From Dendrobium chrysotoxum (taxonomy: Eukaryota; Streptophyta; Magnoliopsida; Asparagales; Orchidaceae), in the NCBI GenBank assembly GCA_019925795.1, contig CM034305.1, positions 97,919,571-97,983,570 of the forward strand: DNA of 64,000 nt, written 5' to 3'. Positions within the stretch are counted from its first letter, which is position 1. The number at the start of each line of letters is the position of its first letter. A program made the translations under genes and the position numbers. A model generated the notes under the pieces. The model did no database searches and was not told the origin of the DNA. It worked only from the letters and a program-made list of their open reading frames with translations. Shown piece by piece: positions 10,100-22,500 of this stretch.

Positions 10100-11248
10100 C
10101 CTACAACGAACAGCTTTACAACGGTGGCTTGGAGCGAACTTCTCATCACACCTAAAGCATAAACACTAGGCCCTCTTGTCCTAAATTTCTGACTTAATCA
10201 ACCTCTTGAAGTTCTCCCTGATTGTACTCTCTGATCTTTATCCCTCAGGCAGGCACCATCTGCACCTTTGGTGCCAGAAATGTAGTGATCATGCGGTAGG
10301 AGGAGTCTCCCGAATTGTTGCTACGGCTACTCTCCAAGGAGTTCCTATCCTCCACCAACTGGGCTAACTCCATAGCCTCCCCTAAGCCACATGGTCTCAG
10401 TACTCGAACAGCTGCTCGAATATCAGGCTTGATCCCCTTCATAAAATTCCCCTCTAGCACAATCTCTGACTTCCCAGTCGACTTGAGAAGTACTCAAACT
10501 TCTCCCAGTACCCTATCACCATCCCCTCCTGCATCAGAGCAAAGAACTATTCATAGAAGCCTCATTCCTGACTGACTCGGAAACATTCTAGTAGACAGTC
10601 TTTGAACTCACTCCATGATCGGATTAGATCTCACAAGTCTCTCAACTGGCACCAAGATAGAGCCTTCCCCTCCAGACATAGAGCAACTGCAGTGAGTTTT
10701 TCATCTTCTGTCAACCCATTTATAGCAAAATATTGCTAATCCCGATAAATCCACCAGTGAGCATCTTCTCCCTCAAAAATTGGCATCTTTAACTCTCACC
10801 CTAGGATAGCCACTGCTCCAATTGCTTCTTCCTCCTCCAGTGTAGCGGGTATTGTAATCCCTCCATGTTTCCCTCTCCCCCAAATCAACTCTCTGATCTT
10901 CACCATCCCAATTTCTTCGTTGTCCATACCCTTCACCCATTCCCCTCCATGAAAGTGGCTCCAAAGATGGCATCTCCTATTCTTCCCCAAAACCTCCCGA
11001 TCTTCCCTCATCATACCTATATTAGGGTTTTCCCCACTCCCTTGTCTGTTCAATGATGCCATTCCTCTGATGATATCGTCATGGCTTGAAACTCTAACAT
11101 TCTTTCCATCATCTCTTCCAAATTCAAAAATCTGCCCTCAATTGTGGAAATTCGTTCTCTGAATTCAGATTTAAAATTTTCAACTTCCCCATCAAGCCTC
11201 TTCTCCAAAGCATCAACCATCTTAGCCATCATAGCTCCCAAAAAAAGG
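10100..11248 (-). pseudogene. Chromovirus gag
   Basis: Minus-strand pieces in order are 11240-11050 (a predicted coiled coil, with LEKRLDGEVENFKSEFRER), 10973-10773, and 10460-10245 with the capsid end FMKGIKPDIRAAVRVLRP. Near 10165-10120 lies the zinc knuckle CFRCDEKFAPSHRCK. Stops and frameshifts separate the pieces, so no full Gag is encoded. Confidence 0.8.
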
Positions 11249-11262
11249 TGCTCTGATACCAA
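11249..11262 (-). promoter_or_regulatory. Primer-binding site of the chromovirus
   Basis: The minus strand reads TTGGTATCAGAGCA next to the 5' LTR. TGGTATCAGAGC is complementary to the 3' end of plant initiator tRNA-Met. Confidence 0.9.
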
Positions 11263-11264
11263 TT

Positions 11265-11846
11265 TGATAGGAATCCAATCTCCACACAACCAAAAATAAA
11301 TAAAAAATAGCAATAATGAAGAGAAAACGCAGCAGAAATCAGCGAGAAAGAATGAGATTATGGGCTAATTTTATTGATAGCAGCACAACAAACCAAGATA
11401 CAAGTTAATCAACTATTCGAGAGGTAGATCGACTCTCCACAAACCCTAGGCGCCGCTAGGAACAACTCTAAAGAAAATTATTACAAAACACAAAATCACA
11501 TAATGAAAATAAAATAACTCAATTAATCCAAAATAAACCTTCATAATTCCCTCCCAAATCTGAATTCAAATCAGCCCTTTTCCCCTAAATAAACCTTCCT
11601 AATTCCCTCCCAAATCTGGATTCAAATCAACCCTCTTTCCCTAAATAAACATTCATAATTCTCTCCCAATTCTGATTTTCTATGGTAAGTAATTAAAGGA
11701 AGAATTAATCCCCTTTGAGCCCCCCTCTCTTCTTGTCTGTCGCCGCCCACATTAGTGGGACCCACAAGGCTCTTCTGCCCGCCAGCTAGACCTGCCCCCC
11801 TTGCTGGGGCCGGGTTGATTGGCTGGACCGGCTCAGTAGTCCATCA
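11265..11846 (-). repeat. 5' LTR of the chromovirus
   Basis: 582 bp aligning with 8017-8584, starting TGATAGGAAT and ending CCATCA on the plus strand. It contains a duplicated block of CCCTAAATAAACCTT and TCCCAAATCTGAATTCAAATC type, also present in the other LTR. Confidence 0.85.
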
Positions 11847-11967
11847 GTAAACTTTGACTGCAATAGTGGTTAAGAAGACAGAGTTAGCAGGAATGCAACA
11901 AGCCAACCTTGCTATAATACTGATGGATTCCATTGATGGCAAGTTGAGAAATGAGCTCAAGCTCAGG
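11847..11967 (+). pseudogene. Old gypsy remnant, gag part (right piece)
   Basis: Plus-strand reading with KTELAGMQQANLAIILMDSIDGKLRNELKLRN, retrotransposon-gag-like and in the same sense as 7680-8016. It ends at the MITE. Confidence 0.45.
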
Positions 11968-12391
11968 AATGTCAATAAATTACCCAGCCCGCCAACCCGA
12001 CCCAAAAAATTCAGGTTCGAGTTTGACCTATTTAATAAATGGGTCGGGTTTCGATCGAGCATTCTGACCCGTTTATTAAACAAGTCGGCTTCAGATTGAC
12101 CCACCAACAAAATTTTAACCTATTCAATACTTTTTTTCTTAAATTTTTTTATGTATTAGTATAATTTTCTTATTTTTTATCAATTAACCTAGAATTTATG
12201 ATTAATAAGCTAATAAAAATCTTTTTTAATTAAAACGATAATCTGGTCAAGTTTGGGTTGCTAGCGAGTCTGGTTCAAGTTCAAATTTTTTACCCATTTA
12301 TTAAACGGGTCAAATTCAAGTTGATCGATTTCGGGTCGGATCAATTTCGGGTCGGATCAATTTCCGACCTATTGACCCATTTTAACACCTA
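11968..12391. mobile_element. hAT-like MITE
   Basis: About 420 bp with weakly matching inverted ends (TGTCAATAAATTACCC at the left; the right end reverse-complements to GGTGTTAAAATGGGTC). Many CCCGACCC/GGGTCGG stretches inside resemble non-autonomous hAT elements of plants. Flanks CAAGCTCA and CGAGCTCA could be an 8-bp target duplication with one mismatch. It interrupts the old gypsy relic. Confidence 0.5.
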
Positions 12392-13110
12392 TACTCGAGC
12401 TCAATATGATGGTTAAAAATCATGTGGTAAAGGCCCTCATCAACACAGGAAGCAGCAATAATCAAGTTTTCCTTTGTTTTAGTTCAATGGTTGGGATTGT
12501 CAGCCAAAAGAGATTTGTAGCCTTATCCTTTAGGAGGGATCAATGGTGGTGTTTTATATATGTTAGAGTACAAGTGCAAGGTGAAGTTCACAATTTCTAA
12601 TATTTTTCATACTGAAGCTTTATGAGATGTAATTTTGTTGGATGTCAGCCATGTTTTGATAAGGAATCCCCATTTGGGGGATCAAGATGCAATATACTTT
12701 CAAAGGAAACAATTATTCACCATTAATAAGGATGCACTAGAGTTTGCAATCTAGAATGTTATTTCTATTGAGAAGTTTATATCATTCAGTGGTAAGTTTC
12801 AGGGTAAAAATAAAAAAAAGATTCCCATGAACATAGCACAGGTTGAAGAAAACTACCCTCTCAATGAGAAGTCGAAAATCAAAGTTAAGTCATGATCCAA
12901 GAGGGTCCCAAATGTTTTTAGAAGATTCTTAGGTCTTTCACAATTTTTCCAAGAGTTTCAAGAGGATTTCCATCAAGATACAACTCCATTTGTGGGGGTT
13001 GGCCAGGCAAGAGATTTCAAAATTCAAATACTGCTAAAAAGGAGAATTCATAAGTATAGAGTAGTAATAAATTAGCAAACAACCATATCCACAAGCTATG
13101 GCTTACCACA
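12392..13110 (+). pseudogene. Old gypsy remnant, protease and pol debris
   Basis: The frame at 12406-12600 reads VKALINTGSSNNQVF, a retropepsin active site with Asp replaced by Asn. Downstream, ILLDVSHVLIRNP and DQDAIYFQRKQLFTINK resemble the second half of a gypsy protease. Frames are broken throughout. The segment ends near the NUP160 exon at 13355-13517, so it lies within NUP160 intron 13 in antisense orientation. Confidence 0.5.
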
Positions 13111-13354
13111 TCAAGGACCATTACAAGAGATTTTTCTATTGCATAGATTTAGAATTTTATCTATTTTTCCTGAAATTTATTAGTTAAATAATTTCTTTCA
13201 AGAGGTGATTACTCATAAAAAAACAAAGCCCCAGAGTAATTCATTTGTTTGTTGTGGTTTCTTACGAGATCATTGAGTATAAGATTTGAACATGCTAAAA
13301 GAATACAATTAAAAGACTGTACAAGAGGGAGTCACAGTTGGATAATTTAATAAC

Positions 13355-13517
13355 CTATATGCAACGAAGAGAGACGAGAGCTGAAATCATCCACGACTGT
13401 AGGGCTAGTTGGAGTGGTTCCAATAAAGTGGAGAACCAGCCATTGTGTTACTATTTCATGAGCCATGGGAATCAATTTTGCTTTTATTCGGGTAATATCA
13501 GCTTGTATCATTGAAAC
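13355..13517 (-). CDS. NUP160: NUP160 exon 13
   Basis: 163 bp reading IPMAHEIVTQWLVLHFIGTT and ending DDFSSRLSSLHI plus one base. It is too short and interrupted to appear as an isolated long frame but joins exon 12 in phase 0. The acceptor is ATGCAG|GTTTC and the donor is ATAG|GTTATT. Confidence 0.9.
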
Positions 13518-16500
13518 CTGCATGTATTCATGCCTAGAATCAATAACAGCTTAAATGTATAAAATGGAGAAATGTAACAAGAAAATTCTCATTATAATGT
13601 TGGAAATATACTTTAGTACAACATGTGAAAATTCAAACGACATTGAATATTTTCACATAAATTATCTATCTATTAAAAAAATTGATAATGAGATTTCCTT
13701 GTCAGAATCATACCTGCCCGCTAGTATTGATCAAATAGCCAAGAAGTAGAAGTACATCAAAAGCTGTCTCAAACATTACCCTCGCAACTTGTGAAGTAGC
13801 CTGAACCAACAAGAAAAAATTGATACTGCAATTTCCTTCTAACTCAGACTTTTGGCTGCTTCTATGTGGTTTCAGATACTCAAGATATTTTTCTACCACA
13901 TTTAACACTCCAGCCCAATTTGAAGCCCTAGAGTGCAAAGCATGCAGAGAGAGCAACATGTCCACTGAAAAGTTCCTCAAGCTTCTATGAGCAGATTGCC
14001 TCTTTTCACAAGTATCGACTCCAACCTGCACTGGCAGAGAACCAGCCAATGGATAGTATCCAGTTTCCAGGATCTTGAGTAAGTGAAAGACGACGTCTTC
14101 AGATGAAATTGAGGGAACAAGAAGAGATTCATAGAAAATAGCAGAAGCGGCTCTTCCTATCTGATGATTTATGTGACTCGTGCATCTAAGAACTTCATAA
14201 AGCAGTTCACCATCATCAGTGTCTGTGGGTAAAACCAACCCATAGCTTGTCAAATCATGAAATTCATCAGAAGAACCTGAAAGATAGTAACGGAAGGTTT
14301 ATTATTTATGACAATAATATATCAAGCTGGCATTCAAGTAACCAGGTTTAAAAAAAAGACCTGACCATAAATAAGCTTCTCAATCCCTTCCAAAGAACGG
14401 AAAAGAGATAAGGAATTTTTCCTGATCAGACCAAGTACATTGTTTGAAGTATCAAAGAACAATCCATACGGCACATTATACTGACACCAGTACCGAAAAT
14501 AAAGAGTGCAAAAATCCTTCCAGTAGTGGACCAATGAGCTTGACATGGCAGAATTTACCTAAGCAAAACATCATTGGACATTGTTAGATAGAACCAAATA
14601 AAATACTATCACATTCCAAGGTATATTATAACACTCAAAAATGATGTTACCTTGGCATTGACAATTGTGAAAATCTCTTTTCTTATGTCAGCAACAGACA
14701 AAGAATGAAACTCAAAATCAGAAAGATACTTCTGATCAAGAAGCATAGCACGTAGAGCAGCACTATGATAAATCCCAGGTTGGAGCAATCTTTGCAAAAA
14801 TATGGAAGATACAAATTGGACAACCTGGTCCTGAAAAATAAAATAGCAAAGCTCTAAAAGTTGACAAACCTATTATGACAATTGTTCATGGAAGGTAAAA
14901 TATATAGAAAAAAAAATCGTACAATTTTTAGCAAATATAATAATACTCAGTCACTTTCAGGGTGAACAGTAAAGGAACGTCAGAACATTAGAGTGAAACA
15001 TAAAAAGAAAAAAAAAGCAAAGAAATGAATACAACATTATCATGAGAACAGAATGTAAAAGGCAGTGAGGAAAGAGTACAGGAACTTTTCCATTTTTTTT
15101 CTTTATTTGTTTTTGCATTTTTTCAGCATGTGAATGTGCAATTTGCATTTAGGTCCTTGTGTTTTTCCCAACATTCAGTTCGACTATTCTATTTTTTTAA
15201 ACCTGAATATTAAGCCCCTAACAAGCTAAGCAGTAATCCATTTGGTCCAATCAAAATTATTTTAGAATTTTCTGAATTATTCTAAATTTTTAATATTTTT
15301 ATTCCAAGTTTGCGTATTTAATTTTTTAGGAATATTTTCTTTTAAATCAGATTATACAAAATTTTATGCCTTACACAGATTTAACATTTAAATTTTAAAT
15401 ATAAGCATATATAAAAAATAGGAATTTAAATTCAAAACAATTGAAATTTAAATACTTGTATTGATTTATTTGACCATGAATTGAAACTTTGAGTCAAAAT
15501 CTCCCCGCCACTCTCCTTATCATTTTTATGACTCCAGATTTAACATTTAAATTATTTAAACTTTAAATATAAGCATATATAAAGAAATAGGAATTTAAGT
15601 ACTTGTAATAATTTATTTGACTATGAATTTAAATTTTGAGTCAAAAATCATTTGACTAATGAATCATAAAATGCACTTGATAAGACAAAACCTTTTGTTA
15701 GCTAAAATCGATTTAAATTTATCTCGTTAAACAAACATGCACCCTCGGTCTATAAGAGATCCTTACCAATGCAACTCATGGCTACTAAAAAGGTTCTTTC
15801 AATCAAGTTGGGTCAACTACCTCCTCTGACTACGTTGATCATGGACCATGACAATATAGGACGACATAACAATGAGATCTAAATCAGGTTTGTCACCATT
15901 CCCCACCATTTGCTTTAAGCTAACGATGGTAAATCTGCTACTTATATATTGAGGTTTTAGTACTTATCTAATGATTAGCCTCAATCAAAAGTCTCTCTCA
16001 TCACCATAAAGTGATGTAGAACGGAGGAGGAATTTGAATTTTAAATGTAATTTCAAAGGGGGAGGGTATAATACCCAATGTTTGTAAATGTAAGCATGCA
16101 GTTTTTTTTTTTTTTCAATATAAAACATTTATTTAAATGCATCACTATAGCAAATCCACTTAAAATAGCATGCAGAGGCTAGATGTAATCACACTGCTAG
16201 GAGTGAAGGAAAAATACTATAGTGGAATTTGTGGCAGAGCATTAGTATTAGTTTATTATATAATAAAAGTTAAGTTAAAACATTTGCATTGGTTTCATTG
16301 TCATTTTTATTTTCATTTTCTTTTTTTGTTCTTTGTTCTACCCGACATTCTCTAGAGGCGGAAATGCCAGGGAGCTCAAGCCGTAGGCTGTAAGGGGAAG
16401 GGAAGTTGCTTTTATGAAGAAAATTCAGAAAATAAAAGAAGGGAAAATGAGAAAGAGGTAGGGAAGACTTTTGAATGGAATGAAGAAGAGTTTAATTGTG

Positions 16501-19500
16501 GTTGAGGTGGTGTATAAAAGGAAAAGAAAGCCGACTCTAGGAGAACCAAATCCTAGCGAAGTGAGATACCCAAACGAGGCTATAAAAATTAGTAAATGTT
16601 CTATTATTGTACTTCATCTTTATTATGATTATGACAGCATTTATTTCAGTTTACTTTATTTTGTTTGGTATGAAAATGGACAAACATGTATGAAATTGTT
16701 TATGCAGAGAGTAATCTTTATCAATGTTAAAGATTTAGTACTAAAATGATAAATGTTTATAAACTATTGAATAAAACAAAAGCGCAGTTAAAGGGCAGCT
16801 AAAGGGCAGCCAAAGGGCAGTTAAAGCGCAGCCAAAGGGCAGCCAAAGTTGTTAACAATTAAGAAATGCTTAACAATACTAACGTAGTTAAAATAATTAT
16901 TGAAATGTCAAATTGAGCATAAGAAGTGCCTAGTAGTATTATTCATCTTGCCCAAATTGTCAGCACCTTTAAACAAGTCATATGATGGCTATAAGCTTTT
17001 GCACCTTTTCAGCTTTCCAATTCAAGGTTGGGTCCAGCTTCCCAACTTTTAGAATGAAAGTTGCTCTCATTCAGGGTTGAGTCCAAATTCTCCAACTTCT
17101 AGAATTGAGAGTGCATGCTTACCTCGTCGGGTCTTTTGCCTTTACTTGTGCGGGCCTATCTCCCATATATAACTTATTTCACTTTCCCTATAGTCATCAT
17201 TTTTAGCCCTAATGACATATGCTTTGATGACATAGCTGCGCTTTAGCTGCCCTTTCGCTGCCCTTTAGTTGCGCTTTAGCTGCCCTTTAGCTACGCTTTG
17301 GCTGCCCTTTGGATGCCCTTTAGCTACGCTTTAGCTGCCATTTCAATGTATATTTCATTGAGCCTAGCTCATTAGCAGTTGTTGTACTGCAAGTAAGGGG
17401 AAAGAGCCCGTAGAGCACTAGGCGGGGAAAGAGGTGATCGTTCTTTTCGGTGTAAATATATTTTTGGTGTACAAAAAGATCTAAAAAGAGATCTGAAGGT
17501 TAGATGTACAGAATTTTGGGTATGTACAAAAATTTTAAAAGTTTTAGTAGAGCTTTGTATTTGCTTTAATTATATGTGATGTTAATTGAGATACAATACA
17601 TGCTTCCTATTATTAGGTTGTGGAGTTTGATATGTTGACGTGTTAGGAGAGTCTAAACAGATTCTTCTTACTCACTTCGTTCTGAAAGTAGTGGTTCAGA
17701 ATGGGTGTTTAAGAAGGAGCAGGTTTAGATTTTTCCTTCACTGTTATACTCCAGGTTGACCATTAAGGATTTGGGCCAACTGGGGTGTGACAAAGGGAAA
17801 CCGGCGGCATGTGTGGGTTTGGGGAGTGGATTAATAGAGTTAATGCTTTCCTAAATTGAATTTCAGTTTTAGAATGAGAGATAATCACTCCAATTTAATT
17901 TGAAATTGATTGGGATCTATGTAGCACCGATACTCCATTTTATGAGGCATGCTGTATCGGACATGCGTCGAATACGGATACGCCTCCGATACGGCACGGA
18001 TACGTGTCAGACACGGCTATGCCGTGTCGAATTAAAATATCAGTTAAATTTGCCAGGACACGCATATCGGATACGCATGTCCTGTTCAAAAACGAAAAAA
18101 TGACATATTCGCTTGCTTAGCCCTATTCATTTCCGCTACCCACTCATTTCCGCGGCTTACTCATTTCTGCGAGCTTGGGTTTCTCCACACGCTTCTTCAT
18201 TGTAGTCGAAGGAGCGGCTCGACGACACCAGCGCGACGAGATCTTCTGCGAGGATTCAAGGTGATAGAGCGGCTCGACGACAATAGCATTGAAGGCGACG
18301 GGATCCTCCTTCGTCGACGAAGCGGCTCAACGACGCAAGCATTGAATCCGACGGGTACGGGAAGGTTCTTTTTCTTCATTTTCTTCATCTTTTTCGTCGT
18401 CCTTTATGTAGAAATTTTTATTTAAGATTAGGATTGAGGTGTTGTTTATTTAATGCGCTTTCACTGAGCTTTTACTGCGCTTTCACTGAGCTGTTGCTGC
18501 TCTTTCACTGCACTTTCACTGTGCTTTTACAATGGCTTATAGGACTGAGGTGTTGTTTATTTATAATTTTAAATTACCTTATTTTTATCGTTTTGAGGCT
18601 TACTACTGAGGGGTACCGAATAGAAGTTGCCCCTCACAATAAAAATTATTCTTACAATAAAAATTACTCTTACAATAAAAATTTGTCCCAGGGGCACTGC
18701 CCCCAAAAACCCATGCAAGGGCACTGCCCCCAAAAACCCACGCAAGGGCACTGCCCCTTGACCCCACGACCTGACCGGTCAGGTCAAACCCCGCCAGGGA
18801 GCAGCGCCCCCTGGGACCCCCGGCATATCTGCCCCTTAAATAACATAGTTTTCTTATACTTTACTTTTATTAATGAATTTGGTTCATGTTTCAAATTCAT
18901 GTGGTTTCATGATTTATGTCGATCCTTCGTAGAATAATGAGCTCTAGTGGCAAAGGAATTGGGTCTGCTGATGGTCTATCAGAGACCAATATTGAAGATA
19001 ACAAACCTTCTATTGAATAGTTGAAACTTTATGCGCTAGACAATTTATATTTTTTTTTTGTTGTACTAGACATTTAATACTTACTTTTCATTTTGATATT
19101 ATAAGCTACAATGCTACAAATGATGTTGCTTTCATTTTTTTTTTTTGTCATTTCAATTATTACATTTTGATTACTTTTTTAATTTTTATATATGATTTAT
19201 ATATTATAATGTCGTATCCGCGCCGTACCTGTATCCTATATTTTTAAAAACTGACATGTCCCGTATCCGTATCATGTCGTATCCGTATCGCCGTATCTGT
19301 ATCGGTGCAACATAGATTGGGATTGATTTAAGGGGTTTCCTAATTTAACACTAGATATTTTAGGAAAGAATTTGAAATTTGAATTTGAATTCAAATCAGA
19401 TTAATTCCCTTTTCAAAATTATCTAGAATATTTTAAGAAAGTAGGCTATCAAAGCGAGATTGGCTCCAATCAAGAGAAAGAAAGAGGGGGAGGAGCGGCG

Positions 19501-22500
19501 GCAAGAAGGGAGAGAGGGGGGGTCGGCTATGGGAAGAGGGAAAGAGGAGGTCCAAGTGGATTATATGTGGGCCCAAGCAATAAATTAGATTGGAGATTTA
19601 AATCTGAAATTAAATTCAGATTTGTACTGATTTAGGGAAGTTTCCTAATTTAAGGATTGTGAGTTGGAAAGAATTTAAAATTTAAATCTTCTTGAATTTG
19701 AATTAAAAGATCTCCCCAAATTAAGATTACCTAAATTAGGAAAGCATTCATGGTCAATTGAAGGAGAGATCTTGGGTTGGGTGGCAAGGCCGGCGGCTAT
19801 GCTGGGTGAGGGCCGACGGTTTAAGGTGGAAGGGAGGGAAAGGGGAGCCGGAGGTTGAGTTTGGATGATGGACCGGTGGCTTGACGGGAAGAGGGTGGAA
19901 TCCGGCGGGTATGAAGGGGGGAAGATGATGAAACCTGCGGCTTGGTGAGGAGAATTGGGAGGGAGAGGGATAAGAAAGAGGAAGAAAACCATGAGCCCGG
20001 ACGCTTCCTACGGCTGATGGGTGATGCGTTGCCCTCTCTTAGGGACTTCAAACCACGTGCCCGGACGCTTTCTGCGGCTGGTGGGTACTACGCTTCCCTC
20101 ACATAGGGATCTCACCAAAGTTCTACCCAAAGAACAAGAGTGCAGAAAATTTTTTATTAATAATTCATCATCCTAATACAATAGCAAGGGCCTCTATATA
20201 TAGGCCTTAAAATGAAAGAAACTCAAAAAAGACAAATATGCCCCTAGGGCTTACAAAGGACTACTCCCTCAAGTGAGGGTAAAAATGAAAAATGCATAAA
20301 TAAATCAAAAATATAATTAATAAATTAAGATAAAGTGGAATGATCTCGGCCGTCGATCTTCAGTTCCTCCTCTGATAAGCATTCACGGTTGCATGTCCGC
20401 ATCATAAAGGATAATTAATCATAGGAACTTGCGCATATGAAAAAACTAAAACAAGATCTTAAATACCTCGCAAAATGAGAACAAAATTTATAGGTTGTGT
20501 CTCATCTTCAATCTAATTTGCCTTTTGAAAATATGACCCAAAACAACTAAAACCTTCTCAATAGAGCAAGGGCACGAATATTCGAAGCCCATAATATAAA
20601 AACAATAGCCTAGACATCTATAAAATAACAAGTATTCCAAATAAGCATAAAATATCATTAAGAAAATAATAACATACTCAACATAAATAACATAGAACAT
20701 CATAAGAATTCCATTCAAGTCAAACTCTATACCTTGCGAATATACTTTTACTTGTACTATTTTTATCATTGTTTAATTTGTGCACATATGAAATTGTAGT
20801 TACGCTTAACAGATAATATAAATTAAAAGGCCTTATCATCTCTCTTGCCAATCCCCCCTTAAATTTTCTTTCATTTTCCACTCCACAATTGTTCTACCAT
20901 CAATTGATTAAATCATTACAGTAAATAGTTGTTCTCATTACGCTTCATGATTAAAATTTATCTTCTTAAGCATGTACGGATGCAAAAGTGTTGAGGCAAC
21001 ATTTAAAAGTTTCAGATGGGCTAAGAACAGGCTAATAGAATTACATTGATAACATGACAGCACCATATTTCTTGTTTCAAAACAAGTGAGGAACGCCAAG
21101 AAATCATTTCCACAATGCATTTACCACAAAAGGTGGCATGTAAATGATCTGTGTATTCAGTTATCAGACTATAGATATTACGCAAAACACCTCAGTTTGA
21201 AACAGAACTCAGTTATTTAGTTCAAAATACCACTGCATATCCTTACAATGAAATTAAGATAGAATACGAACCCAATTTACAAACTAAGCAAAATGATCAT
21301 CAAGGGTGAGCATGAGTCCAGTACCTTCACTGCAGAAAATATGGATGTGTTGGTCCACACTAGATCATCTAAAGCATGTTCAGAGCTTTGAAAAAGCTGG
21401 TCAGCAACAAAGTCTTCTTGCAAACCATAAATGGATGCATGTTCCCTGAAAAACATCTCTATAAAGTGTATGTAAAACAAGAACTATCAGACGTTTGAAA
21501 ATAGATGGTCAGAAAGAGCATTTAGGAAAACAAGAGAAAAAATTTTGCAGTTTTAACCCAATTTGAGACATAAGGACTGGCAGTCAGATTCCAAAGTCTT
21601 CAAACTACAATTGGATGTATTCACAGAAAAGAAACTCTATGAAAATAGTATTTAAAACTGGAGTTACCAGATTCGTCAGCATTTTTGAGTGCAGACCACA
21701 TTCGAGGAAAATAAAAGGAACTGTCCCTATAAGCTTATATTAATAAAAATGACTGACAAACCATTACAAATTTTCTTACAAGGGTTCCTTTATATTTATC
21801 TATTCCAATATAGATCTCATTTTATTTTTCATTGCTTCTCAACAAAATTATCTTTTTTTATCCATAACTATCCAATATTAAAAAATTATGATATTTTGTG
21901 GTTTTATGCAGGAATCGGTATGAGCAGCTGCATAAAGAAATGAAATTCTGAATTCCTAATAGTTCCCAAATGGAAGAGATTATCATGTCCATTACGTTAT
22001 AAATCAATAATGAGGAAGACTTCATCGCATTGATTCAACTGACTATCAATCATGAGACAATAGTCCGTCCAACTGAAGTTCAACTTCTTAAGAGAGGTTG
22101 CTATACAGCGAGGTCTAACTTCCATTACATTCTTAAATGCATGCTTATTATGTGTCCAATAGATTGTCTCTCACTGATTTATTGAATCAATTTAATGTCA
22201 TGTTGCTCATCATGCTTCCAATGCTATGTTTGATGTAGGCTGCTTAAATTCTGGATATTGTTAATGTGGATCTACAATGAAATATATAAAATCATGTAAA
22301 TATATACAAATTCATGCAACAGAAACTCTTAATTTGGACAAATATTCATTACTTGATATGAAAACCAAAAGCACGAAGATATTCAATGCTAATGATAATA
22401 CAATAGTTTCTAATATAAATGATACATGAAAATCAAAATCACAAAAATCATACATTTAATTGAAAACCATGTGTTCAAAATTCAGATTGTATCCAGCTTG

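Larger units (their letters stand above)
8017..11846 (-). mobile_element. Ty3/gypsy chromovirus with both LTRs and an internal deletion
   Basis: The element is bounded by two LTRs, 8017-8584 and 11265-11846, both starting TG and ending CA on the plus strand. The PBS lies at 11249-11262 and the polypurine tract at about 8588-8600, so transcription is on the minus strand. The order is gag (11240-10100), protease (about 9950-9420), then directly the C-terminal part of integrase (9415-9220) and a chromodomain-like tail (8915-8600). RT, RNase H and the integrase core are missing. It inserted into an older plus-strand gypsy relic; the flanks GCTAA (8012-8016) and GTAAA (11847-11851) may be a decayed 5-bp target duplication. 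The copy is defective. Confidence 0.88.
17917..19314. mobile_element. Non-autonomous TIR element with 9-bp target duplication
   Basis: The target duplication GATTGGGAT is present exactly at 17908-17916 and 19315-19323. The inverted ends are TATGTAGCACCGATAC at the left and GTATCGGTGCAACATA at the right. Subterminal regions are full of GATACGG/CGTATCC motifs in opposite orientation at the two ends. A 9-bp duplication fits MULEs; an 8-bp hAT reading is possible. No transposase is encoded. The inside contains a 7-unit 11-bp array (18454-18530) and a GC-rich tandem repeat (18690-18835). Confidence 0.85.
14831..21324 (-). other. NUP160 intron 9 (6.5 kb), repeat-rich
   Basis: The intron holds a direct duplication (15378-15650), inverted 11-bp arrays (16779-17343), a TIR element (17917-19314) and a 65-bp duplication (19994-20120). 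The short open frames between them show no recognisable protein. Confidence 0.8.

Noticed and set aside
14361..14366. Donor CAG|GTC for NUP160 exon 11
   Set aside because: It gives phase 0, but exon 12 starts in phase 1. The donor TATG|GTCAGG restores the frame.
16779..18530. CRISPR-like arrays
   Set aside because: Units are contiguous without unique spacers, in a plant nuclear genome.
18685..18835. Organelle DNA insertion
   Set aside because: GC-rich hairpins recall mitochondrial or plastid repeats, but I recognise no organelle gene and cannot test it.
18434..18937. 167-codon plus frame containing HCPQKP repeats as a protein
   Set aside because: The frame is produced by the tandem DNA repeats inside a TIR element; no start context or homology supports it.
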